Source: Clitoria ternatea
Taxonomy: Eukaryota; Streptophyta; Magnoliopsida; Fabales; Fabaceae
Reading direction: 5' to 3'
Length of the DNA stretch: 64,000 nt
Assembly (NCBI GenBank): GCA_037962975.1
Contig: CM075672.1
Span: 122,126,001-122,190,000 of the forward strand
Part shown: in pieces, positions 47,831 to 59,800 of the stretch
Position numbering within the stretch: position 1 is the first letter of the stretch
How the letters are laid out: every line of letters begins with the position of its first letter
Translations under genes and position numbers: made by a program
Notes under the pieces: generated by a model
What the model saw: only the letters and a program-made list of their open reading frames with translations
Told to the model about the DNA's origin: nothing
Databases searched by the model: none

Positions 47831-49019
47831 CTTCACTCACACCTCATTAACACAAGAATAATGATAAAAAACCTAACACATTCACAGTGTACACCACCTT
47901 TTCATCATCACGTCACTGGTTTGAAGAGTGTTGCAGAAGAAAACCGAGTGATGGGATAAATCAACTTGAAACTAACGGCAACAATAAATGCATGTGTGTA
48001 ATATATGACAATTTTGTGGCTTAGGGGTTCAGACTTGCATTTAATACACCACATACCTTCACAGGCAATTCCACAGGGTTCTCTATGACTACATAAAATG
48101 TAAAATACAGCAGAATGTGGAAACTATGTAACATAATGTCAAGGGTGGAAAATGACAGAATACTCAGAGAAGCAAATGCTAGGGGAAAGAATAAGTACAT
48201 GTTTGAATTTACATTTTCGGGCTATAAATGTAAATGCATTTTAATGGAACAATGCTATACATATAGAATAATTTATATAGTTTAAACATGATTTTGATAT
48301 AAGGTAAACTTGTATCTTCAATTTGTTGTCCCGCCCATTTTGATGATGAACTTAATCTATAATTTACTTTACATGTCTCTCTTTGTTTAGTTTCCTTGCT
48401 AATTGTAACTGTCCAACCACTTATTGGTTTGTCATGCAGACTAGCACACGTTACGCGTGGGCTCTGATCGTCTGTCGACAACTTTATATTCATCCCTGAC
48501 TTTATTCCCCAGGTAATCCCCTAACACTGACTTTCTCATTGTGTGTATGCATGTCAATTGTTGTTTGTTAGTGGAGAGCAAAGCTCATTAGGCAACGGTT
48601 TTGTGTGCTGATAACATAATGTTTTATGCATGTGTAATGTTGTTTGTTAGTGGAGAGCAGAGCTCATTAGGAATTGGTTTTGTGTGCTGATAACATGATA
48701 TTTTATGCATGTGTAATGTTGTTTGTTAGTGGAGAGCAGAGCTCATTAGGACTTGATTTTGTGTGTTGATAACATGATTTAGGACTTAATACCTCTCAAT
48801 ATCACATACAATGCGTAGCATATATAATTATCAATACTGGCAAGTTTTCTGTATGTACCAGGCCGTTTCTAATTTTGGGAAATGTCTAGTTTACAGGGGA
48901 GACTCTACCAAAATTTCGGCAGGCTCCCTTTCTTAGGGAACTAAAAAGATGAAAGTCAACGTTAATAATGTAGGGTTTAGTCGTGTGTGTCCCCATTAGA
49001 TTCCCGTTCAAGTTTCAAA
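47831..49019. other. Non-coding region of CACTA-2 upstream of TNP2
   Basis: Includes possible MYB upstream sequence at 47831-48060 and AT-rich DNA. Potential splice acceptors occur at TGTCATGCAG (48440) and ATTCCCCAG (48512). A copy of the block GGGGAGACTCTACC...AATTTCGGCAG lies at 48896-48928. Confidence 0.5.
48541..48785. repeat. 79-bp tandem repeat x3
   Basis: Units marked by GTGGAGAGCA at 48571, 48650 and 48729, period 79, each with TTGTGTGCTGATAACAT. Confidence 0.92.
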
Positions 49020-49400
49020 ACAACCGGTCGATGTACCGTGTTGTGTTGGATCTTGAATTGTCCCGGTTGGACAGTTTGGTATGAATTTGTAACCTGTAGG
49101 GCGTAACCCAACAATGTTGTATGTGGTCTATCTGGAGACGTTGAATGAATGTTGATTTGAAATTTCGGATATGGTATTTCGTATTGTCCCCAGGGTGCAT
49201 GTCTGCGTGCGGAGTTTCATACCGTACGTATCTCTGTGTACTCGGGGACCAATGCGAAATACTGCCGAAATTTCAAATGAACATTCGTTCAACTCAAGAT
49301 AGACCGCATACAATTATGGGATGGGTTACGGATGGTTGCATATTCATCCCGAATGGGATAGGGCCCCACCAATTTGCAACATCAAAGAGATAGAGAGTGA
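49020..49400. repeat. Imperfect foldback upstream of CACTA-2 TNP2
   Basis: The left arm at about 49060-49190 (TTTGAAATTTCGGATATGGT) is complementary to 49235-49390 (ACTGCCGAAATTTCAAATGA), and GTGGTCTATCT pairs with AGATAGACCGC. The central part TTTCGCATTGGTCYCYRAGTAC is shared with the foldback of CACTA-1, taken on the matching strand. Confidence 0.8.
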
Positions 49401-49471
49401 TTCACAACCGATAGTCAAATAAAATTACAATAATTTAAAGTAACAGAAATCGTGCTTGTTAGATATTGTAA

Positions 49472-52400
49472 ATGGAGGTACCGGCAAATCGGCGATGGAT
49501 GTACAACCGACTAGATAGCAATCGGCGAGTGACTGAGGAGTTTATGATGGGGCTATTGGAGTTCATTCCGTTCGCTACGGCAAACACGCCTGCATTTGAA
49601 GCAACTCAAAAGATTCGTTGTCCGTGCTCAAAGTGCAAATGCATGAGTTTTGAATACGCAGATGATGTCATGTGCCACCTAACTGAGAAAGGGTTCATGG
49701 AAACATACCACTACTGGTACAACCATGGTGAGCAGTTACCGCGTAGACCATCAGACGTAACCCTACAACAGTCTTACTACGAGGTTGGAGGAAACAGGGA
49801 TACGTACAACAACATAGAACAAATGGTGATGGATCATGTTGGACCCTCCACCGGGCGTATGCTGGAACATAATGACCAAGCAGGTAATGGGGACTCTGAC
49901 AATGTAGAGGAGGATCCTAATCCGGAGGTGAAGAGATTTTATGATTTGTTGGCGGCGGCTCAGACTCCATTGTGGGACGGGTGCAACAGTCACACTGAGT
50001 TATCCGCCTCCCTAGCTGCTTTAAGCCTAAAGGCAGATTATAATCTTTCTGGAGGTTGTTTTGATAGGATGGTCAATCTGATGGGTTCCACCATGCCTAG
50101 TAATCACAGAATGCCAGCAAACCTGTACCGTGCTAAGAAACAAGTGGCAAACTTGGGGTTGGGTTGTGTGAAGATAGAGTGTTGTGTTGGTGGATGTATG
50201 CTGTTCAGAAATGAGTTTGCAGACGAAAGTGTCACAAAATGTTTGCATTGTAATGAGGAACGCTACAAGACCGTTAAAAGGAGAGGGAAGGTAACCCGAA
50301 CGGCCAGGACGAAAATGTGGTACTTCCCTATAACACCGCGTCTTCAACGCCTGTATGCCTCATTGTCCACGGCAAAACACATGCGCTGGCATGCTCTGAA
50401 CCGAACACAAGAGGGGTTTCTTTGCCATCCTTCCGACGGGAAAGCATGGAAGTGTTTGGATGAGCTATATCCGGACTTTTCTGGCGAGCCACGCAATGTA
50501 AGACTTGGCTTATGTACTGATGGGTTTAACCCGTTCGGTCAATACGGAAGAGCTTACTCTTGTTGGCCAGTCATCCTGACCCCATACAATCTGCCTCCTG
50601 ATATGTGTATGAAGAGGGAGGTCATGTTTCTATCTGTACTGGTTCCAGGACCCAAAAATCCAAAGGCGAACATAGACGTGTTTTTGCAACCGTTGGTTGA
50701 AGAGTTATCACAGTTATGGGATATCGGGGTAATGACATACGATGCGTCTTTGAAGAATAACTTTATGATGCGTGCTGTTTTGATGTGGACTATTAACGAC
50801 TTCCCGGCCTATGGTATGCTTTCTGGATGGTCCACGTCTGGGAAGCTTGCTTGCCCTGTATGCATGGAACATACCGGGGGGGAATCACTCCCTGTTAGTG
50901 GCAAGACAAGTTTCTTTGACTGTCATAGAAAGTTTCTACCGTTGGATCACCCGTTTAGGAGGAACAAAACCGCTTTTAAGAAAAACAAGGTTGTCAATGA
51001 ACCTCCACCCCGTAGGTTATCTGGTGCACGGGTTTGGCAGAGGGTCGAAGAGTATCCTTACATCTGGGACAAGAGTGTCAAGGAGTTTGCGGGTTACGGT
51101 AAGGAACACCACTGGGTGAAGCAGAGTGTCTTGTGGGATTTGCCATATTGGAAAGACTTGTTGTTAAGACACAACATTGATGTCATGCACACTGAACGTA
51201 ATATTTTCATGAATATTTTTGACACTGTTATGGACATCAAAGGGAGAACAAAGGACAACGAGAAGAGTCGTCTAGACCTTTCGATTTGGTGTTCTAGGAA
51301 GGAGTTGGAGTTGAGGGATGCGGGACGTGGAAGAATGTTTAAACCCCATGCAAAGTATGCTTTAACTAGACCACAACAGATTGCTGTGTGTATTTGGATG
51401 AATGGGTTGACCCTGCCTGACGGATTCGCTTCTAACTTGAGTAGATGTGTCGACGTGAAGGAGGGCAGGGTGTTTGGCATGAAAAGTCATGATTGCCATG
51501 TGTTTATGCAACAACTACTCCCGTACGCGTTTCATGCCTTACCGAAGCCTATTTGGAAACCGTTAGTGGAGTTGAGTCACTTCTTTAAGGAGTTGACGGC
51601 TACTTCGTTGAGTGTGGAGAAACTTGTGAAGATGGAAGAAACTATCCCGGTATTGATTTGTAAGTTGGAGCAGATTTTCCCACCAAGTTTCTTTGACTCC
51701 ATGGAGCATTTGCCTATCCATCTACCGTACGAGGCCTTGGTTGGTGGCCCAGTGCAGTATCGTTGGATGTATCCATTCGAAAGGTGAATGCTTGGTGAAC
51801 TCTTTAAATTACTTGCGAATCATGCTTATAATAGTATTTTCTAACTTAACACCACCTTGTTAATGATGTTGAAGATTCTTACGCTCTTTAAAAGATAAAG
51901 TGTCGAACAAAGCCTGCGTTGAAGCTTCAATTTGTGAGGCATACTTAGTCGAAGAAATGACAACCTTTGCTTCTTTCTATTTTCCAACGGAGATAGAAAC
52001 TAGAATGAGTAGAATTCCCCGCAATCTTGGTGTAGCCAGCCGCACAGGGTTTGATGAACAAACGTCGATTTTCAACTATCCTGGTCACCCGGGGGGCAGG
52101 CTCACAAAATGTTACATTGATGAGAAAGATCGAAAGGCGGCTCACTTGTACATTCTTCTCAATTGCCCAGAAGTGGAACCCTTTATTGAGTAAGTCATAC
52201 AAGTTATATTATACATTCTTAACGTAGCTTTTATATTAAACTTATTTGTTTCTTTCAATAGCTTATACACAGATATGCTAAAACTTGAGCAAAATGAGTT
52301 AACTGATGACCAAATTCATAGTGAGGTGTCATCCAAGTTCGTTGGTTGGTTCGCGCAACATGTAAGACCCGTATACCAAGTGTTTTTAAGCCTATTTGCT

Positions 52401-53270
52401 TCTAACTCCCGTCAATATGGTAACAATGACCTACTTCTTATGTTGTACATAGATACAAGACCCTAACAACCATATTGAAGATTCTTTACTCCAAGCCCTT
52501 TCTTGGGGGCCGGTGAAGACTGTTAAAAAATGGCCTATTTACTACGTAAATGGCTACAAGTTTAATATTCTTCAATGGAGTGAAGGGATGCGCACCCATA
52601 ACTACGGGGTTTGTGTTAAAGGCACCGCCGGTCAGTTGGAAGAAGACTTTTATGGAGTGCTGACGGAGATTGTTGAAGTTTCATTCTCTGGACGACTAAG
52701 AAGAGATATTGTTCTATTCAAATGTGATTGGTTCGACAACACAATCGGCGTTGGAACAAAGGTTGACAACAACTACGGCTTAGTTGAGGTCAAGAAGAAT
52801 GGTAGATATAAAGGGTTTGATCCCTTCATTTTTGCCCAACAAGCTGAGCAGGTTTATTACACCGACTTCCCGGGAGGACATCGGGACTGGTATGCAGTAA
52901 TCAAGGCCAAGGCCCGAAGTCAGATCACTGACAATGTCTCCGAGGAGGTCGATGACGCTTATCAGCTTGCACCACACGAGCTCAACGATGCCAATTTGTT
53001 GTTCAACATTGATCCAGTCATAATGGATGAGACACTCGCCACTACGGGGGGTGAACACATTGACAAAGACCTTGTCTCTCGATCAAAACGGTCTAGGGCT
53101 GATTTGGATACTGATGAACTTGTTCAAACAGATTACCACAGTGACACTGAAACTGAGGGGGAATTTGAAACTGAAACAGACACAGAGTATGTAGTTGTTA
53201 AACATATATACATAGGTTTATATATATCCTGAGACTAACCTTTTTTGTTCATTATTTTATCCACAGATGA
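49472..53270 (+). CDS. CACTA-2 TNP2-type transposase, complete
   Basis: Cuts and moves the CACTA element in the nucleus. Exons are 49472-51783, 51875-52189, 52262-52361, 52453-53186 and the last bases 53267-53270. Phases fit at every junction, giving 1154 residues with no internal stop. The N-terminus is a transposase-associated domain with CPCSKCKC (residues ~50-57). TNP2 follows at about 200-590 with LCTDGFNPFG, PYNLPPDMCMKRE and RHNIDVMHTERNIFMNIFD, the conserved acidic blocks of the family. DUF4218 (LPYAFHALPKPIW; VEEMTTFASFYFP; AAHLYILLNCPEVEPFI) and DUF4216 (VSFSGRLRRDIVLFKCDWFD; YYTDFPGGHRDW) complete it. The stop TGA is formed across the final splice junction and overlaps the ATG of the second gene. 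Confidence 0.9.
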
Positions 53271-55088
53271 CGGGACGTCGACTGCCCTTCAGTAGGGGTG
53301 GTGGGTCCAGGACCCCGGCTTCCCGTCTGGGGACTCCTACCCCAGGGCAGGAGACCACTCCATCACCACCACAGCGGACCACTCCATCACCACTACAGCA
53401 GACCACTCCATCACCACTACAGCAGACCACTCCATCACCACCACCACAGCAGACCACCCCATCACCCCCACAGCTGACCACCCCAGAGCAGACTCCTGGA
53501 GTTGGTGGCTTGGAGGACCATGGCCATCAGGCGACCCCACCTCCGGCATCCCCTCTGCCCATGTTGGTACCCGTGCCGGCCGGAGACGAGTAAGTGACTA
53601 AACCTCAAATACTTTTATGTTATTTGTATGACACTTTATATTAAACTTTAGTAGAAAGACTTGTTGGTTTATTGGATGTTACTTTAATTAGTACTTGTAT
53701 AGATTGAATTGTACTGGGCACTCTTCTGTTTGTAACAGGGTAACTATGTAAACTTGGAAATGTTACATTTATAGGGGAGACTCTGCCGAAATTTTGGGTG
53801 TCTCCCTAGATTGTGTGTTGTTTTACTCCTAACATAATTGTTGTCATTACAGCTTTGTTGATAGTAGTCGCACTACCAAAGCGATTACTAAGGTTTTGAA
53901 GGCCCAGTGGGATGGTCCATATATATCTTGGACAGATGCTGGGAAGGTTGTGCAAGATAGGTGGTTTGACACCTTCTCGGTAAGTTCCTAGCTCATTTAT
54001 TGTGACTTGATTTGTAAAATAGACCTGTTATTAATTTTGATTTCTCAATTCATTTTACAGCGTGATTACCAGTGGGCGGAGGGTATGATTGATAAGATTA
54101 GGAAGGTCTTTGCCACAAAGACCTCCAAAATCATCAAGAGTACCCTTTGGAAGGTGAGGGACAAGGGTGAGCGCCCTCGTTGGATCCCGGAGGACCATTG
54201 GGACGGGATGGTCCAGAAGTGGGGCGGGGTCCCATTCCAGCAGGCGAGTGCTCGGAATAGGGCCAACAGAGCCGCCGATGCTGCAGCCTCGGTTTACACT
54301 GGGGGTAGCATTTCAACCCTCGAGCACAAGAAAAGATTTGTAAGTATATTTATGTTAAACATTTCTATTATCATTCGTCTTACATGTTTACAAATAATAA
54401 TCTCAATGTTTTTTGTCCACCACAGGAGCAGAGGGAGCACCGGGAGCCTTCTTTGTTTGAGGTCATGCAAATGACTAAGAAGAACAAAGCCGGTGCATGG
54501 GTAAACCAGAAGACTACGGAGCTAGCAGTATTTACTTTTAACTGATGTCTGCATTATAATTTACAAATCAACTTACTAATCCTATCGTTGTTTTTGAATT
54601 TACAGGAGGCGTATCAGGCCAGGAGGGCCGAGAAGGAGGCGGACCTGGTGGCTTCCACTCCTGAAGGGGAGGTTCCTCCCACCCTATCTTGTTCTGACGA
54701 CAACGCCATCTATATGGAGGCTGTTGGCGGTGTGAACAAGAAAGGGAGGGTGTTTGGATTGGGTGGCGTCGGCACGCAGCTGGCGAAAAAGGGGAAGACC
54801 CCTTCCTCTTCGTCTTCCTCTGGTCTTCCGACTGAGGTCGTTCAGGTAATTCAAAACCTGAACGATGAGCTACAGGAGGAGCGACGTCAGAGGCAGTTGC
54901 TGTTGGAGCGGCACGAGGCGGACCGACAGAAGGCCGAGGCGGACCGACAGCGGGCCGAGGAGCAGCACGCCGAGACTCGTCGGCAACTTGCTCAGCAGCA
55001 GGAGCTACTGATGCAGTTGATGGCGAGGCTACCTCCCCCCACTTCCCAGGCGCCCCCACCACCACCCCAGGATCCCCCACCACCTTGA
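53267..55088 (+). CDS. CACTA-2 second gene, TnpA-like (Transposase_24) protein, complete
   Basis: Exons 53267-53589, 53853-53979, 54061-54339, 54426-54527 and 54606-55088 join in phase to 437 residues plus TGA. The N-terminal 108 residues are Pro/Thr/Gln-rich. The middle has the plant En/Spm Transposase_24 pattern: VVQDRWFDTFSRDYQW, IPEDHWDGMVQKW, ASVYTGGSIS and EHREPSLFEVMQMT. The C-terminus is a Gln/Arg/Glu-rich coiled coil (about 340-415) with a proline tail. By analogy with En/Spm TNPA it probably binds the TAGCGACGG terminal repeats. The splice acceptor lies immediately before its ATG, so the leader exon at 43531 could be joined to it directly. Unlike the CACTA-1 counterpart it lacks a Ulp1 protease part. 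Confidence 0.88.
53352..53480 (+). repeat. Coding minisatellite (TTPSPxQQ repeats)
   Basis: Five 24-27 base units encode TTPSPPQ/TTPSPLQQ in the first exon of the second gene. All units keep the frame. Confidence 0.9.
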
Positions 55089-55435
55089 TTGTAGTTCTTT
55101 TATTTATACACATTGTATATTTGATTTTTAGTTATGTTATATTTTCATTCAGTATTTAGTTTGTCATTCTTTATTTATTATGTCAATATTTAATGGTAAT
55201 TACATTCAAATCACAAAGCCTTTCTACCTATCATTAATAATTCAACCTATTTCATAAATTAATTTAATCTATTATTTTGTTTTTAATAATAATTCATTAC
55301 TTCAAAAAAATTATTTTAATTTAATTATAAAATTTTATCAGCCAATACAAAATACAAAATATTAAGATATTTTTAAAGCTAAATTAACAAAACCAGTCAA
55401 TATTGGATCAATTTTAAAAAAATTTAAAAATTCTC

Positions 55436-55978
55436 GTTAGCGACGGTACCCGTCCGTCGCTGACTTATCAACACTAGCGACGGACGTTGTGGTCGCTACC
55501 TGACAACCACTAGCGACGGGAAGCCTTGGTCGCTACATCGCAACCACTAGCGACGGACGTTGTGGTCGCGACCTGACAACCACTAGCGACGGGAAGCCTT
55601 GGTCGCTACATCGCAACCACTAGCGACGGAAAATTGTGGTCGCGACCTGACAACCACTAGCGACGGAATGTATTGGTCGCTGTATCACTACCTATAGCGA
55701 CGGCACGGGGTGGTCGCTGGTGTCTATTAGTAGCGACGGGGTCCCGAGGTCGCTGTATGGCAACACTTAGCGACGGCAGCAGTTATTGGGGCAGGGACGA
55801 TTTTAGCGACGGCCTTACGCCGTCAATAAGTTAGCGACGGCATGTATGTGGTCGCTGATGTGTTTTCGACGAGGGTTTTAGCGACGCCCACTTTCCCGTC
55901 TGTGACGCCGTCGCTAATTGTTTTAGCGACGGGAATTCCATTGATTAGCGACCAATTCTGTCCGTCGCTAACAGTTGT
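55436..55978. repeat. CACTA-2 right subterminal repeat array
   Basis: About 20 copies of TAGCGACGG with GGTCGCT partners. Two near-identical 62-base units begin at about 55549 and 55611 (AACCACTAGCGACGG). Confidence 0.92.
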
Positions 55979-55991
55979 TTTTTTAGTGGTG

Positions 55992-56883
55992 TTGTTTATC
56001 TTTGTGTAATTGAAATGAGTGTCAAATAAAGTTGTAGGATGATTATTATTAGCGGTTTCAATATTAAACCATAAACAATATTATCCTCTTTTAAAATTGA
56101 AGTATGTTTATCACATAACATTTCTTAGGCAATACAAATATTAACCATATCAGTCATTGATAAAAAAAATAATGGATCTTCACTTTTGGTTAATTTTAAA
56201 TTCTTCAAGGATTAAAATTATTTAATTTTAAAGGGTTTTTTTCATAAAGCCTAAACTTTAAGATGATAAAAGTGTATTTTAACTTTTTAAAATATAATTT
56301 TATGTCATTTTATATTTAAACATATTTTAATTGAATTAGTTAACTTATCAGCTTTCAGCTTTCAATTTCTATACCTACCAACTTTAGAACTTGTTTAACA
56401 AAAGTATCGGATAAGTTAGCTAAAACATGAAAAACTAGCTGAAAGTAGATAAGTTAGTTTAAAGCTTAAAACTGATAATTAGAAGTTGATAAGTTAGCTT
56501 AAAGCTGGTAGCTGATTGAAAAATTAAAATGTATTTGATAAAACTAGTTGATAAATGTAAACATGATATAGACATATATTTTAAATAGACATGAGTGATT
56601 TTTATAAAATAAATCAGTAAGGATAAAAATATAAAAATAAAATAAGCGCAAGACTTATAAATTCAAAAGTTACTTAAAGTAGTTTTTCAAAAAACGTTAT
56701 AAACTATTAAAATAAGTTCTTTTATCAAACATGATATTTTATTTAACAAACTTTTAAGTTAATAAAATATGTTACAAGCTTAAAGACCAAAGTTTTGATA
56801 ATGACAAAAGGCAAGACGAACACCAAGATTGGAAGAAAAATGGATCAACAAAAAGGCAAGACGAACAAGTCAAAGGAATAAAG
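55992..56883. other. AT-rich spacer with an eroded foldback repeat
   Basis: After the TSD TTG there is AT-rich DNA. At 56335-56530 the words AACTTATCAGCTTTCAGCTTT and GATAAGTTAGCTTAAAGCTGG face each other, a foldback typical of small MITE-like repeats. At 56800-56870 AAAGGCAAGACGAAC occurs twice. No gene. Confidence 0.55.
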
Positions 56884-59800
56884 TGTAACATCCCAAATTT
56901 TAGAGAAAATAAAATTATTGGATGAAGATAATTAATTATTTGTGGTCCAATACATGTGGGAAAATTAATTAGACACTAGAGGTGAATTATTGGTAAATTA
57001 AAATTTACTGGAACTGGATGATTTAACGGATGGTGTGGGACCCACTTGGTTAAAATGGATATTTGATGAGTTTAGAATACTTAGAAAATTATTGTGATTA
57101 TTATGGTATGGTTAAAATAACTTTTGGTGTTGAAGAGATAATTATTCAGACACGACGTATGTTAATAAACAGAGAAAATACAAGCAAAATGGAATTGAAA
57201 GAAAATCCAAATTCCTTTTTCTTCTCCTTACCCAACCATGCCAATTTTTCCACTCACCTTTACCTCATTTTGTCCATTGTGTAATGGGGAATTATTACCC
57301 ATTAGTAAAAGCAACATGGGGCACCCTTTTAATCATTGGGTAATGCCCAATTTACACTAAAATTCCTTTCTCTTTCCCTCTATCACCTGTAGCTCTCCTT
57401 CTCCCTCCACTCACTTACATTTTTCTTCTTCTTCTCCCATCCTCCACAACCAAAACCGTCCACCACCTTCCTCCTCTCTATAATCATCTTTCACTCAAAA
57501 ACTTGGGTTTCCATGGATTTGTGAGGCAAAGATGTCACATTGGAGCAAAACCTTGGTTGTCTTATCCTCTTTCCCTCTCATTTTCATTTCTAAGGAGCTT
57601 GGGATTACGAGTTATGAATTTCTTATCCTTGGTATTCCATTTATGATTTTGTGGTGCTTAAGCTTGAAATAATGGTATGGGAAAGTATAAGTATTGATGA
57701 AAATGGTAAAAACCTTAGGCTTGAACAATGGAAATGTGATTCTTGAATATGGCTTGATGTTATATGATGAGGAGGGCTATGATATCCATATTGGTTTAAG
57801 AAAATTGACTAAGGATGTGGTTGGGTGACTTTTGGGAAAACCCTTGGTGTTGGCCTTTTGGGGTTTTTGGCAAAAAATGATAGTGTTAATGATTTGGTGT
57901 CATTAGAATAATTTTATATGAAGGAAATGAATTTTTGGAAGGTTAGAATCAATTATTGATGATGATGAAATTTTGAGCTAAATTAAATTTTATTATGGAT
58001 GATGGTGAATGCATGTGGAACCCAAACCCTAGGTTAGATGACCATTGGGATCATTGATTATTGTTTACAATTGATTGAAAGATTGTTGATGATATTATGC
58101 TTATGATGATGTATGATGAATTATTGGAAATTGATGCTTGCCAAGTTGTATGAAAAACCCTAGAATTGATGATTTGTTGTCATGAGGATGACTTTTGAAT
58201 GTAGGAATGATGTTTGGAATGATGTTTATGAAAAAAATAAAGGAATTAAGTTTGAGGATGGTTATATGGTGTTTGTCGTTGAATGTTGTTAGTTATGAGG
58301 ATAGGTGATAAGGATAATGATAGATGACCATTGATGATGGAACCTACGATGGTTGTGATGGATTAATGAAACAAGATGGTGTTTTAATGAGGTCTTAGGC
58401 CATGATATGTGCCATATGAATTTGTTGATTGATAATGGATTTAAAAGAAGCCAAGATGGCTTATATTGAAATTAGATGATAATGATAGCAATTAAATGAT
58501 TTATATGATGATTGGATGCATTATGGATTGAGGATGCGATATGGTGGTTGTTGGGTATGATTAACCCTTAAGATCTAAAGAATCTTGGTCTTGGGAAAAG
58601 AATTCCCAAAACCTAACACAATTTTATAAATTGGTGTTTTAACAAAGTCTGGGACTTGATATTAAACTCTAAGAGATGTGTCAATTATTTAAACTTGTGA
58701 TGATGCCTTGTGATGGCTCATTAATTGAATACATGTGTATATATGTATGATGATAGGAGATTATATTCTGGACAATATGGCAGAACGTTTGGAACATGCA
58801 AATTGTTGTGGTTTTTCTCTCGAGGTAGGAGATGAGTTTACATTTTAATTGCATGAGTTGGATAATTGATGATTAATGTATATGATTATACTCATGCTTG
58901 CCTTGCCATGATTATGCTAAAATGATGAGATGAATGATAATTTATTGAATAAAGTGATTGGCAATTCATTGGCTTTGGAAATTATATGAATATGTATATG
59001 AGATGGCAATAAGAGTTTTAAAATGAATGATACATTTATTGGTAAATAATCCATGGTGAGATGGAGTATGTATGTGTGCACATAGATATATGGTTTGTTG
59101 AGTTAAAATTCCATGAGAATGCATGTTTTAAGCATGATTCATGTTGGGTTTGATGAATGGGGGTATGGAATGATGTTTCCTAAGTTAAAAATGTTGTTGA
59201 TGGTTTTCCTAACTCTTGAATCGATTCACATGCTCTCATGAATCGATTCAGAGGCTACTGGATTTGCATGAATCGATTCATGACAGGGCTTGAATCGATT
59301 CATGACATTCTATTTCCAAAAAGAGTGACTTCCAGAGTCATGAATCAATTCACATGATTGCATAAATCGATTCAGAGCCTACTATTTACGTGGGATTACT
59401 TTTTAACTCATGTGAATCGATTCATACGAGCTATGAATTGATTCACAAGCCTCTGTTTTACTATTTTGGGATTCTAAATCACATGAATCGATTCAAGGGT
59501 TTCCTAAATCAATTCATGATTTGTTATTTGACAAATCTCCATAAGTTTTGATGCACATTTGGTGTTTTTGAGTCATGACACACATATGTAATTAATTGTA
59601 CACCTTTTTAATACGTTTTAGCGATTGATGCAGGATGATATGGTTATCTCCCTCGTATAACTTGGTTTTTGAAAGTTTCTAAGTGCTTGTTAATATCTAA
59701 AACCCTTTCCTTTTTATATATATGAAAAACAAGAGATTGTATTAAGTGTATATGATTATGGTGTGTCTTAGTGGTGATTAGTAATGACTTAAGGCTTTGG

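Larger units (their letters stand above)
42435..55991 (+). mobile_element. CACTA-2, 13.6 kb apparently intact CACTA transposon, TSD TTG
   Basis: Left end CACAACCAAAAAAACC and right-end complement CACCACTAAAAAAACA form a terminal inverted repeat, flanked by TTG at 42432-42434 and 55992-55994. Both ends carry arrays of TAGCGACGG/CCGTCGCTA. The + strand holds a complete TNP2 gene and a complete second gene, each with all introns in phase. Between left array and TNP2 lie a leader exon and two host gene pieces on the minus strand. No stop or frameshift interrupts the element's own genes, unlike every other element here, so it is probably the youngest and may be autonomous. Confidence 0.92.

Noticed and set aside
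54568..55113. 181-codon proline-rich frame on the minus strand
   Set aside because: It is the antisense shadow of the last exon of the CACTA-2 second gene.
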